Shown here in pieces: positions 56,063 through 63,286 of a stretch of 64,000 bases of DNA. Position 1 is the first letter of the stretch, and each line of letters begins with the position of its first letter. The translations under genes were made by a program, and so were the position numbers. The stretch is from the NCBI GenBank assembly GCA_965198895.1, contig OZ240676.1, positions 5,146,001 to 5,210,000 on the forward strand. The letters run 5' to 3'. This stretch comes from LMUY01 sp965198895 (GTDB lineage Bacteria; Pseudomonadota; Alphaproteobacteria; Acetobacterales; Acetobacteraceae). The notes under the pieces were generated by a model. The model had not been told where the DNA came from. It did not search any database and worked only from the letters and a program-made list of their open reading frames with translations.

Positions 56063-56749
56063 TTAAGAACGAACCAGTTTCGCAATCCCGGCCCATAGCG
56101 CCATGGACTCAAGTCTGACGACACCCTCGGTTTCGGGTGAGCCGACATGATCAACCAAGCTTTTGAGGAACCCGACCATTCCTGCGTTATGAGAGTGTAG
56201 TTTGTGAGGAAAGCCGCTCTCGCTTTTTCCCTCAAAGTGGGGCGGCTGCGGGGCGGCACCATCCGGCCAAGTCGGCCAGTAGCCAGTTCCCCAATCTTCA
56301 ATGTAATATCGACCGCCGGGTTTGAGCCACTTGATGGCGACGTCGTAAAGCGACTTCGTGAGCGAACCAATATGGCTGGCATCGTCTATAATGATGTCGA
56401 ATCCGTCTGGCGTGTGTTTGTGGAATATCTCTTTCAACCCAGCAACATTCCCCTGGTCGCCTTGCAAGAGCGTGACGTTCTTACTCGCAAAGCTCACCCG
56501 GCTCACGTTGACTTCAATCCCTATTATCTTGCTGTTGGGGAAATAAGTTCCGAGCGTTTCAAGGAACTGACCCCGAAATACGCCGACCTCAACAATCGTC
56601 AGTGGCCTTTCTCGAAGAGCAGATAATTCGTTCTGGTAGAAGTCGAGATAGCCAGTAGACTTAGACAGGCTATCTTCTGCAGATGTCCTGCAGACCCGGC
56701 CGGCTTGAGCCCAATGGTCGTGAATGCGATCTGATGCCACGGGTATCAC
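56063..56749 (-). CDS. SAM-dependent methyltransferase
   Basis: A 228-residue class I methyltransferase: TIVEVGVFRGQFLETL as the SAM loop, KIIGIEVN, FDIIIDDASHI, and GGRYYIEDWGTGYWP. This resembles the CmcI/hydroxylase-type family often in glycan and macrolide clusters. GTG 56749 with GAGGGG upstream is the start; it overlaps the stop of the 86-residue ORF by 4 bp. Confidence 0.75.
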   Translation of the reverse strand: MIPVASDRIHDHWAQAGRVCRTSAEDSLSKSTGYLDFYQNELSALRERPLTIVEVGVFRGQFLETLGTYFPNSKIIGIEVNVSRVSFASKNVTLLQGDQGNVAGLKEIFHKHTPDGFDIIIDDASHIGSLTKSLYDVAIKWLKPGGRYYIEDWGTGYWPTWPDGAAPQPPHFEGKSESGFPHKLHSHNAGMVGFLKSLVDHVGSPETEGVVRLESMALWAGIAKLVRS

Positions 56750-57006
56750 GCCGCCCCTCTTGTAGCTGGATGGACGTGCCGCAGTTCCGCTATCGGGCGT
56801 TGTCGCTTAGCGGCAATCGTCGCGCGGGCAACGCCGGCCGAGCCGAACCCATCAATATGCTCAGCCATGGCGTCAATGATTTGCTTGAATATGCGAATTC
56901 GATCGGTTAAGCGACAAATATGGTGTGATTCGGCTTCCATTGGGTCCCCTTTTGACGCGCGCTGGTATGCGATCAAGCTTTGCATGCCATGGGCCATTCG
57001 GTCCAT
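56746..57006 (-). CDS. Small hypothetical protein upstream of the methyltransferase
   Basis: An 86-residue frame whose TGA overlaps the methyltransferase GTG (GTGA), the main support for its reality. No clear ribosome-binding site or family. Could be spurious. Confidence 0.3.
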   Translation of the reverse strand: MDRMAHGMQSLIAYQRASKGDPMEAESHHICRLTDRIRIFKQIIDAMAEHIDGFGSAGVARATIAAKRQRPIAELRHVHPATRGAA

Positions 57007-57049
57007 ATGGCCTTAACCCGTCAGCGCCTACCGCGCCACGTCTGCCGAT

Positions 57050-57241
57050 ATGTGGGTGACGGCGCCTTCCATGCGCCGGCCTACTGCAACGCCACCGCTT
57101 GGGTTTCCCGTGCCCCCAACCGTTGTGGATTTCACGTCGACGACGAGCTTCCTCGCGATGCTGCACGAGACCATGGGCGTGCTGCAGGAGCGCGGGCTGC
57201 CGATCGACCTCCCGGCTAGCGCCTGCATCCGGCGGCCATAG
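57050..57241 (+). CDS. Small hypothetical (fibre-associated?) protein
   Basis: A 63-residue frame reading TVVDFTSTTSFLAMLHETMGVLQERGLP. It ends at TAG 57241, directly before the repeated CACYACTCCGGAGAC leader, as the beta-helix gene does. Little else can be said. Confidence 0.3.
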   Translation: MWVTAPSMRRPTATPPLGFPVPPTVVDFTSTTSFLAMLHETMGVLQERGLPIDLPASACIRRP

Positions 57242-57266
57242 TCACCACCACTCCGGAGACCGACGC

Positions 57267-57428
57267 ATGCGCCTTTCTCACCTGCTTGCAGAGCTGCTGG
57301 CGGCTGCGCTCTTGGTAAGGTTCGCCGCCCCGGGCCAGCCTGGCGCAAACGCCCAAGGTGCGGATAGCTCGCCCGAAATCCTTTGGTTCACGGGCACATA
57401 TTCATTCGTGGTGCGGTCAACGCGCAAG
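57267..57428 (+). pseudogene. 5' fragment of a secreted protein
   Basis: ATG 57267, preceded by CTCCGGAGAC, starts a signal peptide (MRLSHLLAELLAAALLV). After about 50 residues the frame runs into the tandem duplication at 57429 and loses sense. Confidence 0.4.
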
Positions 57429-57877
57429 GTAAGCATTCGGCGTGGGCCGCAGTGGAGTCAGTCCGGGTCGGTTGCTCGCTTGAGCAGGCTGGGATCTGCC
57501 TTGTGGGTCCCGACGATGCCGGTGAGCGTCTCGATGCCGAAGTCGGTGAACCGCATGACGCTGTCGTCGCCTGGACCGTAGATCCAGATAAGGCCGTCCT
57601 CCTGGTCCATCTCGGTTGCTACGTCCCGCAGCCATTCCTCATTCTCCGTAAGCATTCGGCGTGGGCCGCAGTGGGCCGCAGTGGGGGTCAGTCCGGGTCG
57701 GTTGCTCGCTTGAGCAGGCTGGGATCGGCCTTATGGATCTCGACGATGCCGGTGAGCGTCTCGATGCCGAAGTCGGTGAACCCCATGACGCTGTCGTCGC
57801 CTGGACCGTAGATCCAGATAAGGCCGTCCTCCTGGTCCATCTCGGTTGCCACGTCCCACAACCATTCCTCATTCTCC
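57429..57877. repeat. Tandem duplication, two copies of about 220 bp
   Basis: Copy A 57429-57647 and copy B 57648-57877 both begin GTAAGCATTCGGCGTGGGCC and end CATTCCTCATTCTCC, with scattered base changes. Copy B has an extra GGGCCGCAGTG unit. Both contain the 3' part of the minus-strand passenger gene. Confidence 0.9.
57458..57655 (-). pseudogene. Truncated second copy of the IS66-associated small gene
   Basis: 65 residues, reading ENEEWLRDVATEMDQEDGLIW and LKRATDPD, nearly identical to the end of the gene at 57688. It lacks the first 18 or so residues. Confidence 0.7.
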
Positions 57878-57939
57878 CCCAGCATCTCGGCGACGCGGGC
57901 AATGGTGTGGACGTGGTGGACCTTGTTGACCGGAGCCAA
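57688..57939 (-). CDS. Small conserved protein beside IS66
   Basis: About 83 residues, TIARVAEMLGENEEWLWDVA, then EDGLIWIYGPGDDSVMGFTDFGIETL. The start is unclear: TTG 57939 is the best in-frame start codon (the codons at the VHHVH segment are GTC, not GTG). Proteins of this type are often found next to IS66 transposases in Acetobacteraceae, so it is likely a passenger of the older IS66 copy whose tnpC ends at 57943. Confidence 0.55.
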   Translation of the reverse strand: MAPVNKVHHVHTIARVAEMLGENEEWLWDVATEMDQEDGLIWIYGPGDDSVMGFTDFGIETLTGIVEIHKADPSLLKRATDPD

Positions 57940-57942
57940 GCT

Positions 57943-58135
57943 CAGGCCGCCACGGCAGCAACCACGGACGCCTTCGTCCAATTCCAGGGAAGAAATTCGT
58001 CGAGCCGATGAGCTGGATGCGCGGCGATCCGAGCCAGGACATTGGCCAGCCAAGCCTGAGGATCGATGTCGTTCATCTTGGCTGTGACGATGAGGCTGTA
58101 CATCGCCGCGGCCCTCTGACCACTTGACCACCGCG
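57943..58135 (-). pseudogene. tnpC: 3' end of an older IS66 tnpC, split by the newer IS66
   Basis: Reads RAAAMYSLIVTAKMNDIDPQ and AHRLDEFLPWNW up to the stop at 57943. Its 5' continuation lies at 63124-63290. The two joined read CGSD-RGGQ-RAAAMYSL, apart from a small GTGGTCA duplication that shifts the frame. Confidence 0.8.
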
Positions 58136-58143
58136 GTCGGAGC
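58136..58143. repeat. 8-bp target duplication, left copy (IS66)
   Basis: GTCGGAGC, identical to 63124-63131. IS66-family elements make 8-bp duplications. Confidence 0.9.
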
Positions 58144-58202
58144 GTAAGCGGTGCGTCGGCGACATCTGGCGGCTCGTGACCCGAGTATGATCGGGTTTGC
58201 GG

Positions 58203-58694
58203 ATGGATGTGATGTCGCCGGACCTGGTCGCGGAAGCTGAGAGCGCTCGTACGAGTGATCACAGGAGCACTCGTAAGGCTCGCGTCGAGGTTCTGACCCG
58301 GGCTGAACCGAGGCGGTCGTGGACGGCCGACCAAAAGCGCCAGATCGTCGCCGAAAGCCTGGGGCCGGATTTGACCGCAACCGAGGTCGCCCGCAAATAC
58401 CGGATCAGCTCCGGCCAGCTTTACACTTGGCGGCAGCAATTGGTGAGCCTGGCGGGCTCCGTGATCACCCGCGCGCCGATGCAGTTTGCTGCGGTTGAAC
58501 TGGCGACAGCGGCATCGCCGTCGTTGCCGTCCCCGATGTCGCCTGAACCGCCGACCCCGGTTGCTCCTCCGTCGGCGGCGCATGCTGATGGCTTGATCGA
58601 GATCGTGCTGCCCTCCGGGGTGTCGTTGCGCGTCGACGCTCATGTCGACGGCCGTGCGCTGCGCCGGGTGCTGGGGGCACTCGAGGGTCGATGA
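58203..58694 (+). CDS. tnpA: IS66 TnpA (helix-turn-helix protein)
   Basis: About 163 residues. SWTADQKRQIVAESLG and TATEVARKYRISSGQLYTWRQQL are the IS3/IS66-type helix-turn-helix. A Pro/Ala-rich linker and ADGLIEIVLPSGVSLRVDAHVD follow. Start uncertain (ATG 58203 or 58212). Overlaps tnpB by 4 bp (ATGA). Confidence 0.88.
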   Translation: MDVMSPDLVAEAESARTSDHRSTRKARVEVLTRAEPRRSWTADQKRQIVAESLGPDLTATEVARKYRISSGQLYTWRQQLVSLAGSVITRAPMQFAAVELATAASPSLPSPMSPEPPTPVAPPSAAHADGLIEIVLPSGVSLRVDAHVDGRALRRVLGALEGR

Positions 58695-59041
58695 TCGCGT
58701 TGACGTCCGGGCTTCGGGTCTATTTGGCGTGCGGGATTACCGATATGCGCAAGGGCATGACGGGTTTGGCGATGTTGGTGCAGCAGGGGCTTTCTGCTGA
58801 TCCTTTTGACGGCGCCGTTTTCGCCTTTCGGGGTCGCCGCGCTGGGCTCATCAAGCTGATCTGGCATGACGGGGTCGGTTTGTGCATGCTGACAAAACGG
58901 TTGGAGCAGGGCCAGTTCGTCTGGCCGTCTGCGACGTCGAGCGGTCGGATCGCGCTGTCGGCGCCCCAGTTGGCCGCCCTGCTCGACGGTTGCGAGTGGC
59001 GCGCGCCGGTGCCGGTGCGGCGGCCGGAACTGGCGGGCTAA
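58691..59041 (+). CDS. tnpB: IS66 TnpB
   Basis: A 116-residue IS66 Orf2 protein: VYLACGITDMRKGMTGLAMLVQ, then FAFRGRRAGLIKLIWHDGVGLCMLTKRLE, both hallmark segments. Needed for IS66 transposition, biochemical role unclear. Start overlaps tnpA. Confidence 0.92.
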   Translation: MIALTSGLRVYLACGITDMRKGMTGLAMLVQQGLSADPFDGAVFAFRGRRAGLIKLIWHDGVGLCMLTKRLEQGQFVWPSATSSGRIALSAPQLAALLDGCEWRAPVPVRRPELAG

Positions 59042-59115
59042 AAAGTCGCCGATCCGCCTGAAATGCTGGCTGAAAATGCTGGCCGCGACGCGGCGGCGTC
59101 GGTCATCATCACCGT

Positions 59116-60427
59116 GTGCAGATCGATCTCTCCGCCCTGCCTGACGACGCCGCCACGCTGCAGCTGATGCTGCGGGCGGTGGTGCTCCAGCAGGGCGAGC
59201 TCGCCGCCGAGAACGACAAGCTGCGGCTGCTGATCCAGCGCCTCACCCGCCATCAGTTCGGCCGCCGATCGGAGCAACTGACGCCCGACCAGCTGCAGCT
59301 CGCTTTGGAGGAGCTGGAGCAGACCATCGCCGCCAATCAGGCCGGCCAGGACGCCGCAGCCGCTGCTGCAGGCCTGACGCGCAAGCCGCGCACCGAGGCG
59401 CCGGCCCGCAACCACGGCGCCCTGCCGGCACATTTGCCGCGCTACGAGGTGGTGATCGACGTCGAGGACCGGGTCTGCCCGTGCTGCGGCCACGCCCTGC
59501 ACCCCATCGGCGCGCTAACGACCGAGCAACTCGACATGGTGCCGTCCCAACTACGCGTGCGAGTGACCCGGCGGCCGCGCTACGCCTGCCATGGCTGCGA
59601 GAGTGCCGTCGTCGTTGCCCCCGCGCCCGACCGGCCCGTTGACGGCGGCATGCCGACAGAGGCGCTGATCGCCCACGTGGTGGTCAGCAAGTTCGCGGAC
59701 TCACTGCCGCTGTATCGCCAGGTGCAGATGCTGGAACGACAGGGCATCAAGCTGGACCGCTCGACGCTGGCGAACTGGGTCGGACGCGCGTGCTGGTGGC
59801 TGACGCCGCTCTATGAGCTGTTGCTCGGCACGGTGCTGGCGGCGCCAAAGGTGTTCGCCGACGACACGACGTTGCCGGTGCTCGACCCCGGTCGGGGGCG
59901 GACCAAGACCGGACGGCTGTGGTGCTACGCGGTCGATGACCGGCCTTGGCGCGGTCCCGGCCATCCAATGGCGGCCTACGTCTACTCGGATGACCGCAAG
60001 AACGAGCGCCCGGCTGGGCACCTGGCCGGGTTCCGGGGCGTGCTGCAGGTCGATGGCTACAACGGCTTCAAGGCGCTGGCCGACGCGCGCGCCGACGCTT
60101 CGGTAACGCTGGCGTTCTGCTGGTCGCACATGCGGCGGTATTTCTACGACGAATATGTCTCCAACAAGTCGCCGCTGGCGGCCGAGGTGCTGGTGCGGGT
60201 TCGCACGCTATATGCGATCGAGGCCGAGATCCGCGGCCACCCGGCCGAGCATCGCCGGGCCGTTCGCCAGGAACGAAGCCGTCCGATCGTGGAGGCGCTG
60301 CACGGCTGGCTGCACGATCAGGTCAAGCGAGTGCCCGGCCCGTCCGATCTGGCTAAAGCAATGCGCTACGCGATCCGGCACTGGCCGGGGCTGGTGGTGT
60401 TCCTTGATGACGGCCGGGTCGAGATGG
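59116..60427 (+). CDS. tnpC: IS66 transposase TnpC, 5' exon (interrupted by group II intron)
   Basis: Residues 1-437 of TnpC: a Leu-rich N-terminal helix region (LRLLIQRLTRHQFGRRSEQL), a zinc-binding VCPCCGHALHPIG, and the DDE-type core (ADDTTLPVLDPG, VDGYNGFKALADA, SHMRRYF). The frame ends at GAG-ATG-G. The apparent continuation to 60759 reads into the intron and is not TnpC. With the 3' exon the protein is 530 residues. Confidence 0.9.
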
Positions 60428-60549
60428 GTAGAGTCGACGACTGGCGCGGTGGCTGTAGGCCCCGAGGAGTAGCTGTTGTCCGGCGGCTTTCGCCTCGTGC
60501 CGGTGCCTTATTTCCGTGGACCATGGCTCCGTTTCCAGTCGCCGCTCGT
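60428..60549 (-). ncRNA. Group II intron domain VI, enlarged
   Basis: The base helix is GAGCGGCGACTGG (60535-60547) pairing with CCAGTCGTCG-A-CTC (60431-60444). The unpaired A is the 7th nucleotide from the intron's 3' end, as expected for the branch point. The helix encloses 90 nt, including a GGC-GAAA-GCC hairpin in a CCGGC/GCCGG stem (60480-60503). Confidence 0.7.
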
Positions 60550-60583
60550 CAAACCGGACGTGCGGATTACCCGCATCCGGCTT
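60550..60583 (-). ncRNA. Group II intron domain V
   Basis: AAGCCGGATGCGG-GTAA-T-CCGCACGTCCGGTTTG folds as the typical 34-nt domain V with the AGC triad and a 2-nt AC bulge. It follows the maturase stop by 13 bp. Confidence 0.88.
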
Positions 60584-60595
60584 TCTCCCGTCTCA

Positions 60596-61930
60596 TCAAA
60601 CCTTCGCTCTCGGCAGGTCGGCGCGTCGTCGCGGGACGGCATATAGGCCGAGCGTCTCATAGAGATACTCGTCCCGGATCTGGGCGAATCCGGCGCCCCT
60701 CCGTCCCGATCGTCGCAGCAACCAGCGACGGACCCGCCGTTCGGTGTATCTGTAGATGAGGTCGTAAATCCTGACGACCGGACCCTGGTCAAAGTAGCCG
60801 CACCAACCGCGTAGCATGCTGCTGAGACGGGCCACTGTGCTTTCGGGTTCATCCGCATACCACTCTCGGGTAGTCCGTGCATGGATACGCCTCAGCAAGC
60901 TCTTCACCGACTTCCGCGATGGCCGGGTACCGATATACGGCCGCCCGTCCTTGCCGTGGAAGCGACCGACCGTATACCCGAGAAAGTCGAACGACTCCTC
61001 GGGCAGCCGGGCGATCCGGGTCTTCGTGGCGTTCACCTCCAACCCCAGCCGCGTCATCAACCCCGCCATGCGCGTCATCGCCGCCGGCGCGTTACCGGGT
61101 CGGCAGCAAATGACGAAGTCATCGGCGTAGTTCACGACATGGGCGTCGAGTTGGTCCTGGTGGCCGTGGCCATGCCACGCCAGCAGGAAGCGTCGGAAGT
61201 AGCAGTTGGCCAGCAGGGGCGAGATTACCCCGCCCTGTGGCGTTCCCCGCTTTGTCCTTCGCGCCTCGGTGGTCTGAACCGCACGCCCCTTGACGACCTC
61301 CACCACCGGTGCCGTAAGCCAGCCCTTGATGACGTAGAGCACACGCCCGTCGGCGATGCGGCGGCTCAGACTACGCATCAACGGTGCGTGCGGAATCGAG
61401 GTGAAGTAGTCGCGTAAATCCGCGTCCACCACCTCCCGCCGCCCGTGCTGCGTCACGTGCCAGTAGACCCGTCGGAGAGCCATCTTGGCATCAAGTCCAG
61501 GGCGGAAGCCATACTGCTGGGGCAGTAGGTCCGCCTCGAAGATGGGGCCAATGACCAACATCACCGCCATCTGGACCACACGGTCCCTGATGCACGGGAT
61601 GCCGAGAGGCCGTTGGCCTCCGTTGCTCTTCGGTATCCACACCCGCAGAAGGGGCCTGGGCACGTAGCAACCCGAGGTCAGCTCCTCCCGCAGCGTTCCC
61701 AGCCACCGTTCTTGTCCGAAGGCATCGATCTGCCCGAACGTCACGCCGTCCACCCCCGCCGCTCCCGCATTGGCGCGGCAGCGACGATAGGCTTCGAACA
61801 GGACGTCCTTACGGTAGACCTTGTCCCATAGAACATAGAAGCGAAAAGCCGGTTCAGCCTTAGCTTTCGTCTGTAGCGAGGTCTGGAGCGTCTCAACGTT
61901 TTCAGACGGCGTTGGTAGACTCATCGTCAA
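60596..61930 (-). CDS. Group II intron reverse transcriptase/maturase
   Basis: A 444-residue protein. RT motifs: RPLGIPCIRDRVVQ, PQQYGFRPG, VVDADLRDYFTSI, GTPQGGVISPLLAN and the catalytic YADD at residues 268-271. The maturase (X) region follows with GWCGYF. There is no HNH endonuclease domain, so retrohoming probably uses other priming. ORF sits in domain IV, and domain V is right after its stop. Frame intact. Confidence 0.93.
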   Translation of the reverse strand: MTMSLPTPSENVETLQTSLQTKAKAEPAFRFYVLWDKVYRKDVLFEAYRRCRANAGAAGVDGVTFGQIDAFGQERWLGTLREELTSGCYVPRPLLRVWIPKSNGGQRPLGIPCIRDRVVQMAVMLVIGPIFEADLLPQQYGFRPGLDAKMALRRVYWHVTQHGRREVVDADLRDYFTSIPHAPLMRSLSRRIADGRVLYVIKGWLTAPVVEVVKGRAVQTTEARRTKRGTPQGGVISPLLANCYFRRFLLAWHGHGHQDQLDAHVVNYADDFVICCRPGNAPAAMTRMAGLMTRLGLEVNATKTRIARLPEESFDFLGYTVGRFHGKDGRPYIGTRPSRKSVKSLLRRIHARTTREWYADEPESTVARLSSMLRGWCGYFDQGPVVRIYDLIYRYTERRVRRWLLRRSGRRGAGFAQIRDEYLYETLGLYAVPRRRADLPRAKV

Positions 61931-62433
61931 TCACCGGGCTGTCAGCCCTTCCCTCACCTGAGACGGGTCAGGGCTCCTTCCCTCGACCGGCGTTACCCGG
62001 CGTCATCAGTACTACGAGCCCATCCGCCATCTGGGTCCGCCGGCCCTGGCCCTCACGGGTTCGCCGTTGGCATGGAGTTGCCAATTCCTGCCACGATCCC
62101 AGACTTCCCTTGTTGCGCACTGTCCATGTCCCGTGCGTGCTGCCATCACTACCCCGGTGGAATCATCGGCTGCGTGTCTCGCTCGCTTCACCGACGACAG
62201 CGGCCTTCCCCGTTATTGTGGCGGGTCGGCTCCCACATTGACTATTTCGAGGCCTGCTTGATGTTCACTCACGTTGCGGCCCGCACGGTCCGCTGACCCC
62301 CTACGGGGCCGTTTCTCGAAGTGCTTCAGACCATTCGTCGCCTCCTGATCCGCCCCGAGTGCTTCCGGCTGGAGCGAGAGTTTGCCGGCCCGGATTTCCA
62401 CCGGGGAGAACAGTGCACCTTGACAAGGCACAC

Positions 62434-62714
62434 ACACCAACGTGGTCGAGCGCGCGATCCGTCCGAACACTCTGACAAGAAAAAATGCGCTATTTGCCGG
62501 GTCGGATGGCGGGGCGAAGCACTGGGCGCTGGCGATGACGCTGATCCAGACGGCCAAGCTGAACGGTGTCGACCCGCTGGCTTGGCTGACCGACGTGCTC
62601 GAGCGGGTCGTCTCCGGCCGGACCAAGGCGCACGAGATGCAAACGCTGCTGCCGTGGACCTGGCAACCGAGCAGGCCAACGCTCGACCTTCATACGGCAG
62701 CATTGGCGGCATAA
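62434..62714 (+). CDS. tnpC: IS66 transposase TnpC, 3' exon
   Basis: Continues TnpC after the intron: TNVVERAIRPNTLTRKN, ALFAGSDGGAKHWALA and KLNGVDPLAWLTDVL, ending at TAA 62712. It carries the conserved NxxERAIRP motif of the IS66 core. Confidence 0.9.
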
Positions 62715-62732
62715 CGCGATCGTCCATCTGTC

Positions 62733-63044
62733 TCAGTCGCGTCCGAAACCTTTTGGCGGCTCAACGGTGTGAAGCTCCTGGAGGTCCAGATCGCAGATCG
62801 CCCGCAACGCCTCGGCCGTTGCGGTCTCCTGCAGCGCCTCCGGCAACGCGTCGAGCCAAGCTTGATACTCGGCCTGTAACTGGACCAGCTCATCCACAGT
62901 GGCGCACCACCGCTTGGCGCGACCGCGATGGTCCGCGGGGCGCCGGAACCGGATAATCGGCTGACCGCCGGCGCGAGCGGCACGATAGCGGGCCTGGCGC
63001 TCGGCGTCGGTCATCGCTCTCTCACCAAGTGGCTTGCGCGACAT
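62733..63044 (-). CDS. IS66 passenger gene, small conserved protein
   Basis: A 103-residue protein, MTDAERQARYRAARAGGQP, RRPADHRGRAKRW, then LVQLQAEYQAWLDALPEAL and ICDLDLQELHTVEPPKGFGRD. It is often seen beside IS66 in proteobacteria, and lies here between the tnpC stop and the right end of the element on the opposite strand. Function unknown. Confidence 0.75.
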   Translation of the reverse strand: MSRKPLGERAMTDAERQARYRAARAGGQPIIRFRRPADHRGRAKRWCATVDELVQLQAEYQAWLDALPEALQETATAEALRAICDLDLQELHTVEPPKGFGRD

Positions 63045-63123
63045 CCCAAACTCCCAATCGTAACGTCACGAAATTGAGGTCAGGGCATCGAGCACGCCAG
63101 GAGGTCAGCTCCGCACCGCTTAC

Positions 63124-63131
63124 GTCGGAGC
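63124..63131. repeat. 8-bp target duplication, right copy (IS66)
   Basis: GTCGGAGC, identical to 58136-58143. Confidence 0.9.
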
Positions 63132-63286
63132 CGCAGAACATCCACGACTTCCTCCCTAGAGCAATGCCGCGCAGCGCGCTCTCGGCGGCGTTGTTCGACG
63201 AACACACACGCCCGTCATCCAGGAACAGTGTAAAAGCAACTCAATGCGTGATGATGTAGTCGATGGCCTTGGCCAAGGAGAACCTG
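63124..63286 (-). pseudogene. tnpC: 5'-proximal piece of the older IS66 tnpC
   Basis: Reads AFTLFLDDGRVCSSNNAAES and ALRGIALGRKSWMFCGSD, with TGA before VAF, the position of a Trp in relatives. Continues at 58135-57943 after the newer IS66. The start of the gene is lost at the boundary with the gene at 63287. Confidence 0.78.

Larger units (their letters stand above)
60428..62433 (-). mobile_element. Group II intron, antisense to tnpC
   Basis: On the minus strand it starts GTGTGCC (consensus GUGYG) at 62433 and ends CTCTAC (AY) at 60428. Removing it joins GAG-ATG-G to AC-ACC-AAC-GTG, restoring the tnpC frame. Contents: about 500 nt of structured leader, the maturase ORF, domain V and an enlarged domain VI. 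Because it is antisense to tnpC, it cannot splice from the tnpC mRNA. Confidence 0.9.
58144..63123 (+). mobile_element. Complete IS66-family element carrying a group II intron
   Basis: Both ends start GTAAGCGGTGCG (right end in reverse complement), the GTAAGCG terminus being usual for IS66. The 4,980-bp element holds tnpA, tnpB, tnpC and a minus-strand passenger gene. Removing the 2,006-nt intron leaves 2,974 bp. Flanked by the exact 8-bp repeat GTCGGAGC and inserted in an older IS66 tnpC. Confidence 0.92.

Noticed and set aside
57438..57890. CRISPR-like repeat
   Set aside because: Only two long copies, part of a gene, so a simple tandem duplication.
59116..60759. 547-codon tnpC frame as a full protein
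   Set aside because: The last 110 codons are intron sequence; the real continuation is at 62434.
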